Source: Cryptomeria japonica
Taxonomy: Eukaryota > Streptophyta > Pinopsida > Cupressales > Cupressaceae
Direction: 5' to 3'
Assembly (NCBI RefSeq): GCF_030272615.1
Contig: NC_081411.1
Span: 213,583,744-213,647,743, forward strand
Length of the DNA stretch: 64,000 nt
The notes under the pieces were generated by a model that saw only the letters and a list, made by a program, of their open reading frames with translations, made no database searches and was not told where the DNA came from. Shown here piece by piece: positions 11,892 through 24,299 of this stretch (position 1 is the first letter of the stretch; every line of letters starts with the position of its first letter). The position numbers and the translations under genes are program-made.

Positions 11892-14800
11892 ATGGACCCA
11901 ACTTCCAGCAAGAAAGGCAAGGAATTGGATAGACTCCCCACAACCATGAAGTATCATTATCAGGGGAAGGTTTATGTTTCAAAAGTAGATTATCAAATCA
12001 AATGGGTAATTGAAACAGATGTCGGACATGTTGAATTAGAGGATATTGCAACACAATTTGATAAACCAAAAATAGAAGCTCCTTACAGGAGAATCAAGAC
12101 ATCAAGGCTGGTGGAAGCAACTATTTTTCCTTAATCTATCCAAGCTCTCGAATTCATTATGACCATGGCACAATTCTACAATGCAGACACTAGGAAGTGC
12201 ATCGATGCCCAAGGAAGAACAGTAATAGATTTATCTGTTGATATGTTGGGATATGTGTTTGGTATTCCTTCAAGAGAGGAAGAGATGTTGTTAACAACTA
12301 AGGAATAAGTCGCCAAAGTATGGGATGGGGATACTGCTTCGAGCAAAAGGCATATGAATGAAATTTGGCTCGAAGGGGAGAGAAAAATAGGATTAAATGC
12401 CAATGACATTCTAAGGGAATATTTCAAGGAGCCACAACGTGACTTGATTATTATGTTGAGCAAGGCCTTTGGCAAGATAGATTACTAACACTTCCACCCA
12501 TGGATGTTTCACTACATGACTATTGTTCTGATTGGCAAGAAATATTTTGATTGGGCTCAAATCTTATCAGACAATATACACAAGCAATTGGTAGATGTAC
12601 ATAAAATGAAGAAATTCTTCTTCACTTCATATGTTGTCTGGGTAGCGGCTTGAGCAGGAAAATTTCTAAGGTTGCAGACAAAGGGTCAGCTTGGAGATGA
12701 GGAAGGACAAAAGAAGGTGTGGGAGTATTACACCCAACTCCCTCTAGGAAATGCAAAGCCACATTAAAAAAGAATAAATGATGCCTTCCTTTTAAATGTC
12801 ATCATCAAACTCACAAGTGATATAGGTTATAGAATAAGCCTAGAAGCAATAGCCATAATCAAGGAATGGGCATGTTAGTTCATTCAAAACAAGCATTCCA
12901 CATATATTAGGGTCAGTAGATTCACAGGGAGCCCTGTGCTACTGCCAAGATACTGTAATGACCGCATTATATTATTAGAGTATGTCAAGAAGATGCTTGG
13001 GTTGCAATCACTTTTGTCTTCAAAACATAAGACAAGTGTGGATTTTTCAGTTTCTATTGGTTATTTTTCTTGTTCCAAGATTCAGGTAGCTAAGACAATA
13101 GAGCAAGAGTTGCAAGATCTAAATTTAAAAGAATTCAGTTATGCTCAAGAGTATTATGACCCATACGGAAAACTAAAGCAAATAATGTCAAAGGCATGTG
13201 AGGGGCATAAGTCAAGATTGGAGGATTTTTGGGCTAACATCCAAGATAGTTTTGAAGTCAGAGAGAAATAGTATTCCAGGCTCTCAGTTCCGCAGATAAG
13301 GAATTTTGAAATAGAGACCAATCTCCCTAAAGAGTTAAGGGATGATGGTGATTTATTAGACCCTACATATAAGGAATGGGAAATTGATAAGAATCCCCTC
13401 TCTCCAATCAGATGGTCAGGGCATGAAGAGGTGGATATAGATAGAGTAACTCAAATTATTATAGATAGAACTAGCCAGTGGTTAAGTTTAAGGGTTAGGC
13501 CAAGTGCTTCAAAGGGAAAGAAAAGGAATCAACCTCGGGTGTTCCTCAGTCAAGGGCTCATAAGGAGTATACCCGTAGGACAAGGTCTAGCTCTATAAAG
13601 AATACCTCTATGGACCTAGAAGAGATTGCGCAACACAAAGAAAGTACTGACGAACTCCTCACGAAAGTCAAGGAACAAATGAGGAAGGCCAAAATTTTGA
13701 AGAAGGCTATTGATTTCAGAGTTAGAGAAGGGTTAGGATTTGTGACATTGGTAGAGGTACTCCCCACTAGGGCAGCAATTAGGAAAAGGCTAGGAGAAGG
13801 CACTCAGGACGAAGATGAAAAAGGGAAAACTGATGGAAGTACCCAACCTCCTCCTGATATGACAAGTACATCTACTCAGCCCCTGCCAACAACAACCACA
13901 CAGGCTCCAATTTTGATGTCAACCATTACAACCCCTTTGCCAACATCATCTGGTATTTTTGTAACAACATCAGCAACATTACCTCAAGTAACTATAGTAT
14001 TGTTTCTTATTTTAGAAAATGTAAGAATTCATAACATTGAATCATATTTTGACCAAGAGCATGAGCAACTTATGGAACAACTGGTACAAAGATGGACTGA
14101 AGGGAAGAAGTAAAAGAATTTTACCAAGCTCAAGAAATAGGTACTAGTTGACCCCATGAACATTGATGAACAGGTTCTACTAGCTGAGTAGACACTTGGG
14201 GGAGAGAAGGAACGAAATGAGCCTGAGGATTCACAGGATGAAAGATTTGTCTTAACTCCAAAAGACCAAGAAGATCTACCAAAAGAGATAGCTTCCAAGC
14301 AAGGTATGGAGGAAACAGATAAAGGTCATAGGGAGTTTGAAGAAGAGATGAGTGATAGGTTAGGAGAATTGCATAAGCAATAGTAGTTGAATGTTTATGT
14401 CACTCTTTGAACTGCCCAAATTCCACCGACTACATCAACCCCAGATATTCAAACCCAAGAGCAATCTAGAGAGGAGAAAGATGAAGGAGAGGAGCATTCA
14501 AACATACACGTGATGATTATTGACATCGTGCAGGTGAAAAGAATAAGGATGTGCCACAATGGTTAAACTTCACCTTTGAGAAGAAGAATAAAGTTGTGCT
14601 ACCAAAAGTTACACTACAATAGACCATCACTGAAGAACCACAGAAAACAAAGAGGGCAAAGACAATGCATCATTTGTCAAGGATAGGTTCTGGTGAAGTG
14701 ATTGTTGATGTAGTAGTTCCAATGCAAGTTGAAGGTAAAGACTACTTGAAATACCAAGTGTCACAGGTCAAATTGGGTAAACCAAGCAAGTGGGTACAGC

Positions 14801-15113
14801 TAGATACATTGGAACTTGCAACTAGTGTCATCAGGGGCCAAATAGAAAAGGAGCACATCACCCATTCAGAGGTCAAGGCACATCTGGAACAATATAAGTA
14901 GTTGTTGTTATAGATGGGTAAGCCCTTAGATACATGTATAGATGATAACCTACCTTCAACCTCATCACTCCCAGAAGGGGATATAAAAGCACTGGTTGAG
15001 GTAAGATAGGTGACAGATACAACAAAGACATGGGCATGAATAAATGCATCTAAAATTAGACTATTCTTGGAAAACACCATGAGGGAATTTGTAAAGGCCA
15101 TCCAGGTTGGAGG
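11892..15113 (+). pseudogene. LTR-borne accessory ORF, 5'-LTR copy, N-terminal part
   Basis: The ATG at 11892 follows a T-rich stretch and CTTGCAG, which looks like a 3' splice site. Frame 0 runs to 13271 with several stops and encodes a globular domain of about 460 residues including GRTVIDLS, GIPSREEE, MTIVLIGKKYFDWA and YVVWVAA-like segments. After frame changes come a charged helical segment near 13610-13750, a Thr/Pro-rich linker to about 13990, and more acidic helical sequence to 15108. Comparison with the 3' LTR copy shows that some stops are recent: TAA at 12132 against CAA at 35879, TGA at 12650 against CGA at 36398, TAG at 12876 against TGG at 36622. The Copia insertion follows. I do not recognise the family. 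The N-terminal domain recalls plant transposon-associated or plant-mobile-domain proteins, which is inference. Confidence 0.6.
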
Positions 15114-16630
15114 TGTTGGCACTATGTGAACCGGTATAAGAACTAATATGAGGATATAATGACATTGTATGTTGTCATTGATGTCAATATGCTGAAGAAG
15201 GTGAGAACCGGCATATGTGAGAACCGGTATAACACTGAGAACCGGCATTTGTGCCAAAGTGAAGCAGTGTATTTGTTTAAGATGAACCGGCATATGGTTA
15301 TGGGAACCGACACATGGAAGCAGTGTATGACTACCAGTTGGTGGTCTCAACTTCAGGGTTTCCGGTTGAAGTGCTTCAAGCCTGTGTGGCTCAACCGGTG
15401 ACTATGTGTGATGAGTTAGCATGGTAATGAAGAACAGATTGTGTTGCCACGTAAGCCTTGTGCGTGTGAAGGATCTTGCATGAAGAAGATTGTTCCTATC
15501 TACCTTGGGACTGTGCGAAGTCTATAAATGGTGATAACATGTGATGAGTTATCAGTCGCCATGAAATCGGTGGAAAATGAATGATGGAGAATGTCTTGAG
15601 ATTGGATCAAGATTGTTGCATTTAATGAAGTGTGCTCAACGGTTAGGATTGAATCATTTGAATTCCTTAACCTAACAGGTTTAGGGTTTAGGGTTTATGC
15701 TACCAACCTATCTGTTTTCCTATAAGGTCAATGTTATGTTTCTGTCTGAGGTTGTTAGCAAAAGTTGTGAGTGTATATCTAAGAGAAGAGATACGTGATC
15801 CTTGCCAGACCGGAGGAGAGAAGTGATATCTACGGAGTGTAAGTGCAGAAGGTGAAGAGGAGCTTAAGTGGATCTGCATTAGCATTGAGTGCTATTATTA
15901 GGTCATTGTTTTACCTGTTGATCTTTAACCACTTCATCAGTTGTGAAATCCCTTAACAGGGTAGCCTTAACCGGCTTGCTGTAAATCCTTTAACAAGGTA
16001 ACTTGAAGCTATTGATTTATGAAGTCCTTTAGCTATTGAGTTCTTGAAATCCTCTAACAAGGTAACCTTTAACAGGTTTTAACCCTTAACCGAGTATTGT
16101 AGCCATCCCTTAACCGAGTGATCCCTAACAAGATCAGTTCCTAATAGAACCTGTTGTATCTGTCTTTAACTGAACAAGGCTCCTAACAGAGCGGACTTCT
16201 AAAGAGTTCAAAAACAAGCTTGTGGGTATTCATCCCCACCGTGGTTTTTCCCAGTTGGGTTTCCACATGAAAAATATGGGTGTCATGTGTGATGTCTTCT
16301 TCATGTGATGCATTGATTGTTTTCTGTTAAGCGGTGATTCATGTTGATCTAGCAGTAATATGTACATCTTTGATGGTAGATTACTTATTCATGTATTAGG
16401 GTGAAATAGAAATGAAGTGTTAGATTGTATGAGAAGATAAGTGTCAACCGGCATATGCTTGTCTCAGTCATTCTGAGTTTTGCCGGTTGTACTATGTTTA
16501 AGGACCAGTGTCTGTCAATACACTATGTCTACTGACAAACCGGTTTTAGGTTGTGTTTTTGTCTGTATTGATTCACCCCCCCCCCCTCTCAGTACTGGTT
16601 TGGTACTATTCGTTCATCATTGAGTTATCA
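15114..16630 (+). repeat. 5' LTR of the Copia element
   Basis: The first 290 bases carry a cluster of AACCGG motifs, mostly GAACCGGYAT. A TATA box lies at 15533-15539. Near the end are the CACCGTGGTTTTTCCC block typical of plant Copia LTRs and a C-tract followed by CTCTCAGTAC. Its partner is 21040-22558. Confidence 0.95.
15533..15539 (+). promoter_or_regulatory. TATA box of the Copia 5' LTR
   Basis: TATAAAT in the context GTCTATAAATGG. The corresponding site in the 3' LTR near 21450 reads TGTAAAC, so only the 5' copy keeps a good TATA. Confidence 0.5.
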
Positions 16631-16632
16631 AT

Positions 16633-16644
16633 TGGTATCAGAGC
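16633..16644 (+). other. Copia primer-binding site, initiator-Met tRNA type
   Basis: TGGTATCAGAGC begins two bases after the 5' LTR end, the canonical spacing and sequence for plant Copia elements. Confidence 0.92.
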
Positions 16645-16702
16645 AAACCTCCAGATCCTCTATGTTGTAAGCTTAACCGCTTGAGGAAAAGATCCTATTG
16701 AA

Positions 16703-19700
16703 ATGATGAAGAGGGAAGGTCCAAAGTTCAACAGAGATAATTTCAGTATATGGAAAGATAGAATGAAGATATACATCAGAAGCATGGGTGCTCAACACTA
16801 GAGCTATGTTGAGAATGCTTATGTAGCCCCTACCGGTACTCTTACCGATGACCAAAAGAGAGAAATGCAGGAGAATGGGCAAGTCATGGAAGCCCTAATT
16901 AGTAGTTTATCTGACATTGAGTTTATTGATGTCCAAGATAAAGTAAATCCCAAAGAAGTATGGGATGCTCTTGAAAATATCTATAGTGGTGATGAGCATG
17001 TAAAACAAGCCGAGGAAGAAATCCTTAGAGGGAAGTTTGAAGACATGCGGATGGTTGAGGGTGAGATGATTCAACAGTATGGAATAAGAATCAAAACTAT
17101 TGTCGGAGATATCAAGAGTGCAGGTGGTACCATGGAAGATGCCACTGTGGTCAACAAAGTTGTGAGATCCTTATTACCAGTCTATGAAATAAGGGTTGCA
17201 GCTATTTAGGAGTTGAGGTCAATAGACAAGACTAAGGTATCCCTAGACTCCATCATTGCAAAACTGACTGCTTATGAGCTAAATAGTTTTGATGGCAGTG
17301 TTCAAAAGACTGAATCAGCTTTTAAAGCTTCTACTGTATCATCCAGAAAAGGAAAAGAAGCAAGCACCAGTGATGGAACAAGACAGAGTAAAGTAATGGA
17401 TGATGAGGAGTTTCTGATGGAATTTGAAGCTCTCCTTGCCAAGAAACTTCCTAAAGGAACTGGTAAATACAGAGATAACCTTCCTTTGAAATGTTTTTCT
17501 TGCAACCGGATAGGACATATTGTTGTAAACTATCCTAATGGTGATAACAAGGACAAACCAGAAAGGTTCAAGAAATTCAAAGGAGGAAACCGGAGAAACT
17601 GTCTTGTGGCAGTTGATGAAGGTGTCACAGATGAGGAATCAGAGGATGAAGAAAATGAAGATATTGTGTTTGTTGTTGTCAAGGAAGATGCATCAGACAA
17701 AAAAGCTCTTGTCTCCCAGTTTGATAATTCCAATGAGTGGATCATTGACAGTGGTTGTTCTCACCATATGACTGGTGACCAGAGCAAGTTTTTGTCCTTG
17801 GAAGAGTATGATGGTGGTGTGGTTCGCTTTCGTAATGATGCACCATGCATGGTCAAAGGCAGAGGGTCCATCTCTCTGAATGGAAAGAGTAGTGCTAAGA
17901 ATGTGTATTGGGTTGAAGGTCTCAGACACAACCTTCTAAGTGTAGCCCAGCTGAATGACAGTGGTCTCACTCTAGAATTCAAGAATGGAGTGTGCAGAAT
18001 CAAAGGGAACAATGGTGAACTGGTGGCCACCGGCATGTAGACCAAAGGTAACCTATTTTAGCTGAATGCAAATATAAGTACATGTCTTATGGCTAAGTTT
18101 GATGATAGCTGGATATGGTATAGGAGACTCTGCCATGTAAACTTTGATAACATTGTGAAGGCTAGTAAGATCAAGGCACTTAGAGGGTTGTTGGTGCTAA
18201 CCAAACCGGATAATACCTTGTGCAGAGAGTGTCAATTGGGGAAAATGTCTTCCTCAACTCTTAAAGGTAAACCTTTCACTGCTGACAATTTGCTTGATCT
18301 TGTGCATACTGACTTGTGTGGTCCTATGAAAACTAGAAGTGTGTAGGGTGATAGGTACTTCATGATTCCCACTGATGACTGCTCAAGAATGATGTGGGTC
18401 ACATTCTTGAAAGATAAGTCTGAAGCTTTTGTAAAGTTCAAAGCGTTCAGAGAATTAGTGGAGAAGGAAAGCAACAAAAGGATCAAGTGCCTGAGAACTG
18501 ATCAAGGAGGGGAATTCACTTCCAGTGAATTCAACAAATACTATGAAGAACATGGCATCAAGAGGCAACTGTCTACCCCCCAGACTCCATAGCAGAATGG
18601 CCTAGTAGAGAGGAATAACCGGACTATGGTTGAAGCAGCTAGAACCATGTTGATTCAAGGAAAGGTAGCTCACACCTTTTGGAGAGAAGTGGTGAGCACT
18701 GCAGTCTACACAATGAACCGGGTACTCATCAAGAAAGGTAAGGACAAAACTCCTTATGAGCATTGGACCGGTAAGACACCTGTGGTTAGCTACTTTAGAG
18801 TGTTTGGTAGAAAATGTTACATCAAGAGGAGTGAACACCAGAGAAAATTTGATGCAAAATGTGATGAGGGAATATTCCTAGGGTATTCCACTAAGAGCAA
18901 AGCTCTCAAGTGTTTCAATAATAGGACTCAGAGAATTATGGAAAGTATCAATGTAAGAGTTGATGAAACCTCTGAGAAAACTGAGGAAACCGACAGTGAG
19001 CAAGTGGTAAATGAACTGGTTGTAACCTTCTGGGAACCGTTTGTCATTCAACCAAGTACTAGTAATAGTGTTCCTACACTGGCAGATGTAGATGTTGATA
19101 CTGATGGAGATGAGGATGAAGAAGAAAAGAAAGAGGAATATGTTAAGACCATTCCTCGGTATGTTAAGCTGAATCATGATCCTAGGCAGATCATAGGGGA
19201 TAAGGATGTTGGAATCCTTACAAGAAGAAAGGTCAGAGAAAGCTCATGTTTGATCTCTGAATTTGAGCCTAAGTCATTCAAAGAGGCACATAAAGATGAA
19301 GACTGGATCAAGGCAATGGAAGAGGAACTTGACCAGATAGAGAAAAATTGTACATGGTCATTAGTACCCAGACCGGAGCATAAAAATGTCATTGGTACCA
19401 AATGGGTTTTCAAGAATAAGTTGAATGAGGATGGCACGGTGATTAGAAACAAAGCCAGATTGGTGTGTAAAGGGTATGCTCAAGAAGAAGGAGAAGATTA
19501 TGGAGAAACCTTTGCTCCAGAAGCAAGATTGGAAGGAGTTTGTATGCTTCTTGCATATGCAGCTTTTAAAGGATTCAAAGTATACCAAATGTATGTAAAA
19601 TCTGCATTCCTAAATGGAGTACTTGAAGAGGTATACATAGAGCAACCAGATGGGTTTGCCCTATCTGAAGATAGTGACATGGTGTGTAGGCTACATAAAG

Positions 19701-20784
19701 CCTTATATGGTCTAAAGTAGGCACCTAGAGCATGGTATGAACGTCTGCACTCCCATCTTGTGAAAATTGGATTTGAGAGAATTAGTGAAGATAGCAATAT
19801 CTACTTGAAAACTGAAGGAGATCAGATTTTGATCTATGAGGTATTTGTTGATGACATTATCTTTGGTGGAGATGACAAGATGAGTCATGAGTTTACAGAT
19901 GAGATGAAGAAGGAGTTTGAAATGTCACTCATAGGGGAGATTAAGTTCTTCATTGGACTGCAGATTCAGTAGATGAAAGATGGAATCTTTATCACTCAGT
20001 CCAAGTATGTCAAAGAGGTGTTGAAGACATTTGGCATGGAAGATAGCAAACTAGTTGGTACACCAATGGTGACCGGTTGTAAACTATCCAAAGAGGATGA
20101 CTTAGCATTGGTTGATGAGAAGGAATACCGATCAATGATTGTAAGTTGCATTATATAGTGCATAGCAGACCGAATATTGCTCATGCAGTTGGCATTACTG
20201 CAAGGTTCCAAAAAAGTCCAAGAGAATCCCACTTGGTTGCAGTCAAGCAGATTCTTAGGTATCTAAAGGGAACAGTTGACTATGGATTGTGGTATCCATA
20301 TAGTAATGATTTCAACCTGAAAGTATTCACAGATGCTAATTGGACAAGTAATGTGGATGACTGGAAGAGCACAACTGGTGGAGCATTCTTTCTCAGTGGT
20401 AGACTAGTCTCATGGATGAGTAAGAAGCAGAGTTGTATCTCTCAATCTACAACGGAAGCAGAGTATGTTGCAGCTTTCATGAACTGCACTCAGACAATCT
20501 GGATGAAGCATGTATTAAATGGCTTCAAAGTTCCTGTATCTAAACCAGTAAGCATATTCTGTGATAACACAAGTGCTATCAATATTTCAAAGAATCTGGT
20601 CTTACATTCTAGAACCAAGCACTTTGAGCTTAAGTATCATTTCTTGAGGGAAAAGGTTTAGAACAAAGAGATTGCACTGGAACATGTTTCCAGCAAGGAA
20701 CAATTAGCAGACATATTCACCAAGCCTCTCCCAAAGGCAACATTTACCCACTTGAGAGGTGAATTAGGGGTGTTACCCCTTTAG
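16703..20784 (+). pseudogene. Copia gag-pol polyprotein, decayed
   Basis: A single frame from the ATG at 16703 to the stop at 20782-20784 (about 1,360 codons) is broken by TAG stops near 16787, 17207, 18038, 18059, 18344, 18590, 19718, 19970 and 20659, plus a one-base deletion near 20140. Domains in order: gag; zinc knuckle near 17492, whose last Cys is Tyr; protease DSG at 17747-17755; GAG-pre-integrase (WYRRLCHVN); integrase with D at 18311, D at 18500 and E at 18608; RT with FVDD at 19844-19855; and RNase H with VFTDANW, EAEYVAA and FCDNTSAI. The RT motif usually read DVKSAFLNG begins with Tyr here, so a catalytic Asp is lost. Most stops fall where Gln is expected (CAG to TAG). The element is not functional but was autonomous in design. 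Confidence 0.93.
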
Positions 20785-20925
20785 GAGGTGAACTAAAGGT
20801 ATGTGCTCCAAATGAGTTAGGTATTGCATGATCAAATATTTTCAGGATTGATGTGTTGAAGGATGCTACTTCTCAGGGGGAGCAGCATAATGGAACGGGG
20901 AAGCTTGTGCCTCCACTTTGGCATT

Positions 20926-21039
20926 GTTGTCAAAGGGGGAGAAGATGTGAAGTGGAGAAGATATCTGCAGAAATGTGGGGAGAAGATGTGAAGTAGAGAG
21001 ATATCTTTGTATATTTCCATCAATGCCAAAGGGGGAGAT
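20926..21039 (+). other. Copia polypurine tract, with an upstream near-duplicate
   Basis: The sequence CAAAGGGGGAGAT ends at 21039, directly before the 3' LTR, and is the plus-strand primer. A second CAAAGGGGGAGAAGATG lies about 90 bases upstream (near 20932), followed by GGGGAGAAGATGTGAAG. The upstream copy may be a duplicate tract or a remnant of local duplication. Confidence 0.8.
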
Positions 21040-22558
21040 TGTTGGCATTATGTGAACCGGTATAAGAACCGGTATGAGGATATAATGACATTGTATGTTG
21101 TCATTGATGTCAATATGTTGAAGAAGGTGAGAACCGGCATATGTGAGAACCAGTATAACACTGAGAACCGGTATTTGTGCCAAAGTGAAGCAGTGTGTTT
21201 GTTTAAGATGAACTGGCATATGGTTATGGGAACCGGCACATGGAAGCGGTGTATGACTACCAGTTGGTGGTCTCAACTTCAGGGTTTCTAGTTGAAGTGC
21301 TTCAAGCCTGTGTGGCTCAACCGGTGACTGTGTGTGATGAGTTAGCATGGTAATGAAGAATAGATCATGTTTCCACGTAAGCCTTGTGCATCTGAAGGAT
21401 CTTGCATGAAGAAGATTGTTCCTATCTACCTCTGGATTGTGCGAAGTCTGTAAACGGTGATAATATGTGATGGGTTACCAGCCACCATGAAATCAGTGGA
21501 AAATGAACGATGGAGAATGTCTTGAGATTGGATCAAGACTATTGCATTTAATGAATTATGCTCAATGATCAGGATTGAACCATTTGAATTCCTTAACCCA
21601 ACAAGTTTAGGGTTTAGCATTTATGCTACCGACCTATCTGTTTTCCTATAAGGTCGATGTTATGTTTCTATCTGAGGTTGTTGGCAAAAGTTGTGAGTGC
21701 GTATCTAAGAGAAGAGATACGTGATCCTTGCCAGACTGGAGGAGAGAAGTGACATCTGCAGAGTGTAAGTGCAGAAGGTGAAGAGGAGCTTAAGTGGATC
21801 TGCATTGGCATTGAGTGCTATTATCAGGTCATTGTTTTACCTGTTGATCTTTAACCACTTCTACAATTGTGAAATCCCTTAATAGGGTAGCCTTAACCGG
21901 TTTGCTGTAAATCATTTAATAGGGTAACTTGAAGCTATTGATTTATGAAGTCCTTTAGCTATTGAGTTCTTGAAATCCTCTAACAAGGTAACCTTTAATA
22001 GGGTTTAACCCTTAACTGGGTATTGTAGCCATCCCTTAACCGGGTGATCCCTAACAAGATCGGTTCCTAACAGAACCTGTTGTATTTGTCTTTAACCGGA
22101 CAAGGCTCCTAATAGAGCGGACTTCTAAAGAGTTCACAAACAAGCTTGTGGGTATTCATCCCCACCGTGGTTTTTCCCAATTGGGTTTCCATGTGAAAAA
22201 TATGGGTTTCATGTGTGATGTCTTCTTCATGTGATGCATTGATTGTTTTCTGTTAAGCGGTGATTCATGTTGATCTTGCAGTAATATGTACATCTTTGAT
22301 GGTAGATTACTTGTTCATGTATTAGGGTGAAATAGAAATGAAGTGTTAGATTGTATGAGAAGATAAGTGTCAACCGGTATATGCTTGTCTCAGTCATTCT
22401 GAGTTTTGTAGGTTGTACTCTGTTTAAGGATCGGTGTCTGTCAATACACTGTGTCTACTGACAAACCGGTTTTAGGTTTGTGTTTTTGTCTGTACTGATT
22501 CACCCCCCCCCCACTCTCAGTACCGGTTTGGTACTATTCGTTCATCATTGAGTTATCA
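21040..22558 (+). repeat. 3' LTR of the Copia element
   Basis: Matches 15114-16630 end to end with scattered substitutions and nearly equal length. It keeps the AACCGG cluster, the CACCGTGGTTTTTCCC block and the C-tract followed by CTCTCAGTACCGG. It is followed directly by the GGAGG target duplication. Confidence 0.95.
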
Positions 22559-23215
22559 GGAGGAGTGTTAGCCTCTTGTTCTCAGTTGTGGGAGTGAAAG
22601 CTCAACATTTTTGGCAAATAGTTTCAAGTTTTGAATAAAGTTTTTAATCTTGGGGAAGAGGTTATAGTAAGAGAAGACCTCTTAGGTGGAGATAGTTATA
22701 AAAAATTGCAATCCTACTATATATTTTGGAGTTGAAGATTGAAATTCTTCAACAGTATGGGAAGGATATAATAGGTATTCGATCTCCCATTCTCTGTGTA
22801 TTAGAGAAGTACAAGAAGTTTGTAGTGTAGTTATTAGGAGTTTTAGGGCCTGATATGACCAGTGTTGGACATATGGAGGAGGACCAAGTACTCTGCCAGT
22901 GGGATGCATATGAGGCATAGCATTTTGCAACTCCTGCTCAGTTCGATGTTGTGTTAATGGATAGGTATTACATATTTGATAACTCAGTGTCAACAGGCCG
23001 CAGAAACAATAGAAGATTTGGAAAGTGGAAGAAATAATGCGGAGGAGATTTTGAGGAAGTACAAGTTCACAATCAAACATGTTGTTGATCTTCCTACTGA
23101 AGTGATTGAATGTATCATTAGCAATTACAAGACCTGTAAAAAGAAGTGAAAGATAAACATATGGCTGTTAATGATAGAATGGCTGTTGGAAGGAGTTTTG
23201 CATGACACCACACTG
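22559..23215 (+). pseudogene. LTR-borne accessory ORF, 5'-LTR copy, C-terminal part
   Basis: After the GGAGG duplication the sequence resumes the accessory ORF. It matches 38850-39497 of the 3' LTR, including the LNIFGK, NLGEEVIVRED, HVVDLPTEVI and GRSFA segments, and ends at TGA 23213-23215. Stops and frameshifts are more numerous than in the 3' copy (stretches around 22730-22990 read in different frames). The predicted product is mostly helical. Confidence 0.6.
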
Positions 23216-24160
23216 GGACTTCAACTGCACCTCCAACTTACACTTTAGTTTTGAGCAAAATTTTGCATGACTATGAAAGCTTGGGTCATGCAGCACCGTC
23301 TTTGTAGTTCTCTCTCAGTCCCAGTTTTGTAATGGTTAACTGGAGTCTAAGGCAGAGACTTACATGTCAACTGTGACTCTTTGCTTTTTAGTTCTTAATT
23401 TAGGTAGATTTATTTCCTAGAATGTAGGACAAGAAACTCTATAAATTGAGGAGTTTGATTCATTTGTAAGGGTCCACAAATTGATGATTTGAGGCCCACT
23501 TAGATATTTTTATTTTATTTTTTTGCAGATTGTTATGAACTAGATTATTTTTGTGATACATTCTTTGAAGTTAATACAAGAAATAGCTTATAGATTGTTT
23601 GATCTATGTGTATATTCTATTAATTTTTTCTTTGTAGTCTAGTAATGTCTATTGTTTGAAATTGGCAACTTGTTCTGGTCTTACGTTTATTGCTTTGTGA
23701 ATCATACTGCACACGTAAGTGGCGTATGAGAATTACTGGGATAGACGATAATGTGGTGATATTCTTTCCATGAATTTGTGAGGTTGTTGACTTTGCAGGT
23801 TTATTGGAGGTCAGTTATTAAATCATGATTTGGATGATATTGATGATTTTTGGATTGTAGGGTACATACTAACTAGCTCATTAAGTTGTTATTTAATTAG
23901 TTTCATTGTTATTTTCTTGTTTCCCTATCTTTGCAATTTATTTCGGAAGAGAATCTTAAATCATAAAATACAAAAAAGTGAAGTTATTGGAAGTTATTGG
24001 GATTCATTTAACCAGCAAGCCCCTTCATAGGCACAACCGCATCAACCATTGAGCTACCCATCATCATCGAGACCCGACTATAGAGACCTTGTAATAGTTA
24101 GTTTTTCAGAACTTATTCATTTTCAGGAGAGGTGGTGAGTGTTTACACAAATTACCTGAC
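23216..24160 (+). other. Distal non-coding part of the giant element's 5' LTR
   Basis: AT-rich sequence matching 39498-40452. It contains T-rich stretches ending in GCAG (for example near 23520) that could serve as splice acceptors, but no coherent reading frame. It links the accessory ORF to the terminal hairpin and the primer-binding site. Confidence 0.55.
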
Positions 24161-24192
24161 TGTTGGTGAGTGTGTCAAAACACCCATCAACA
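24161..24192 (+). other. Terminal hairpin at the 3' edge of the LTR
   Basis: TGTTGGTGAGTGT and ACACCCATCAACA form a stem of about 13 bp with mismatches, around a short GTCAAA-like loop, ending at the last base of the LTR. The 3' LTR copy (40453-40484) starts TATTGG and ends CAATA, so the second base pair changed from G-C to A-T on both sides. Confidence 0.55.
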
Positions 24193-24197
24193 AAAAG

Positions 24198-24217
24198 TGG
24201 TGCTAGAAGGAGGGTCG
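24198..24217 (+). other. Putative primer-binding site of the giant element
   Basis: TGGTGCTAGAAGGAGGGTCG starts five bases after the LTR end. The TGG start, complementary to a tRNA CCA end, and the position fit a primer-binding site. It differs from the Met-tRNA type used by the other two elements; I cannot name the tRNA with certainty. Confidence 0.5.
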
Positions 24218-24299
24218 AATAATAATCCCCTTAATTTTGAATTCCACGGTCGCACTATTATTTAGCATTGTACTCCCAGGAGATGGACTTTTACCATTC

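Larger units (their letters stand above)
15114..22558 (+). mobile_element. Complete Ty1/Copia retrotransposon nested in the 5' LTR
   Basis: LTRs of 1,517 and 1,519 bp (15114-16630 and 21040-22558) both start TGTTGGCA and end TTATCA. The exact target duplication GGAGG lies at 15109-15113 and 22559-22563. A Met-tRNA primer-binding site and a polypurine tract sit next to the LTRs. The polyprotein order is gag, protease, integrase, RT, RNase H, which defines Copia. Total length is 7,445 bp. It interrupts the accessory ORF, which resumes at 22564 and matches the uninterrupted copy near 38850. The LTRs are visibly similar, so this layer is younger than the outer elements. Confidence 0.97.
10334..24192 (+). 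repeat. 5' LTR of the giant element, interrupted by a Copia element
   Basis: It matches 34695-40484 along its length once the Copia element (15114-22558) and one GGAGG duplication are removed. The main structural difference is about 0.6 kb of motif-rich sequence at about 11222-11838 that is absent from the 3' LTR. In order it holds a hairpin motif cluster, a TATA box, a second motif cluster, a splice-acceptor-like CTTGCAG, the accessory ORF, an AT-rich distal part and a terminal hairpin. Confidence 0.75.

Noticed and set aside
15159-15401. Short frames in the Copia LTRs (also 21007-21291)
   Set aside because: They occur in non-coding LTR sequence upstream of the TATA box and are low-quality frames shared only because the LTRs are duplicates.
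16570-16590. C-tracts near LTR ends (also 3900 and 22503) as assembly errors
   Set aside because: The same C-run followed by CTCTCAG occurs at the equivalent place in several related LTRs, so it is a family feature; only the run length is uncertain.
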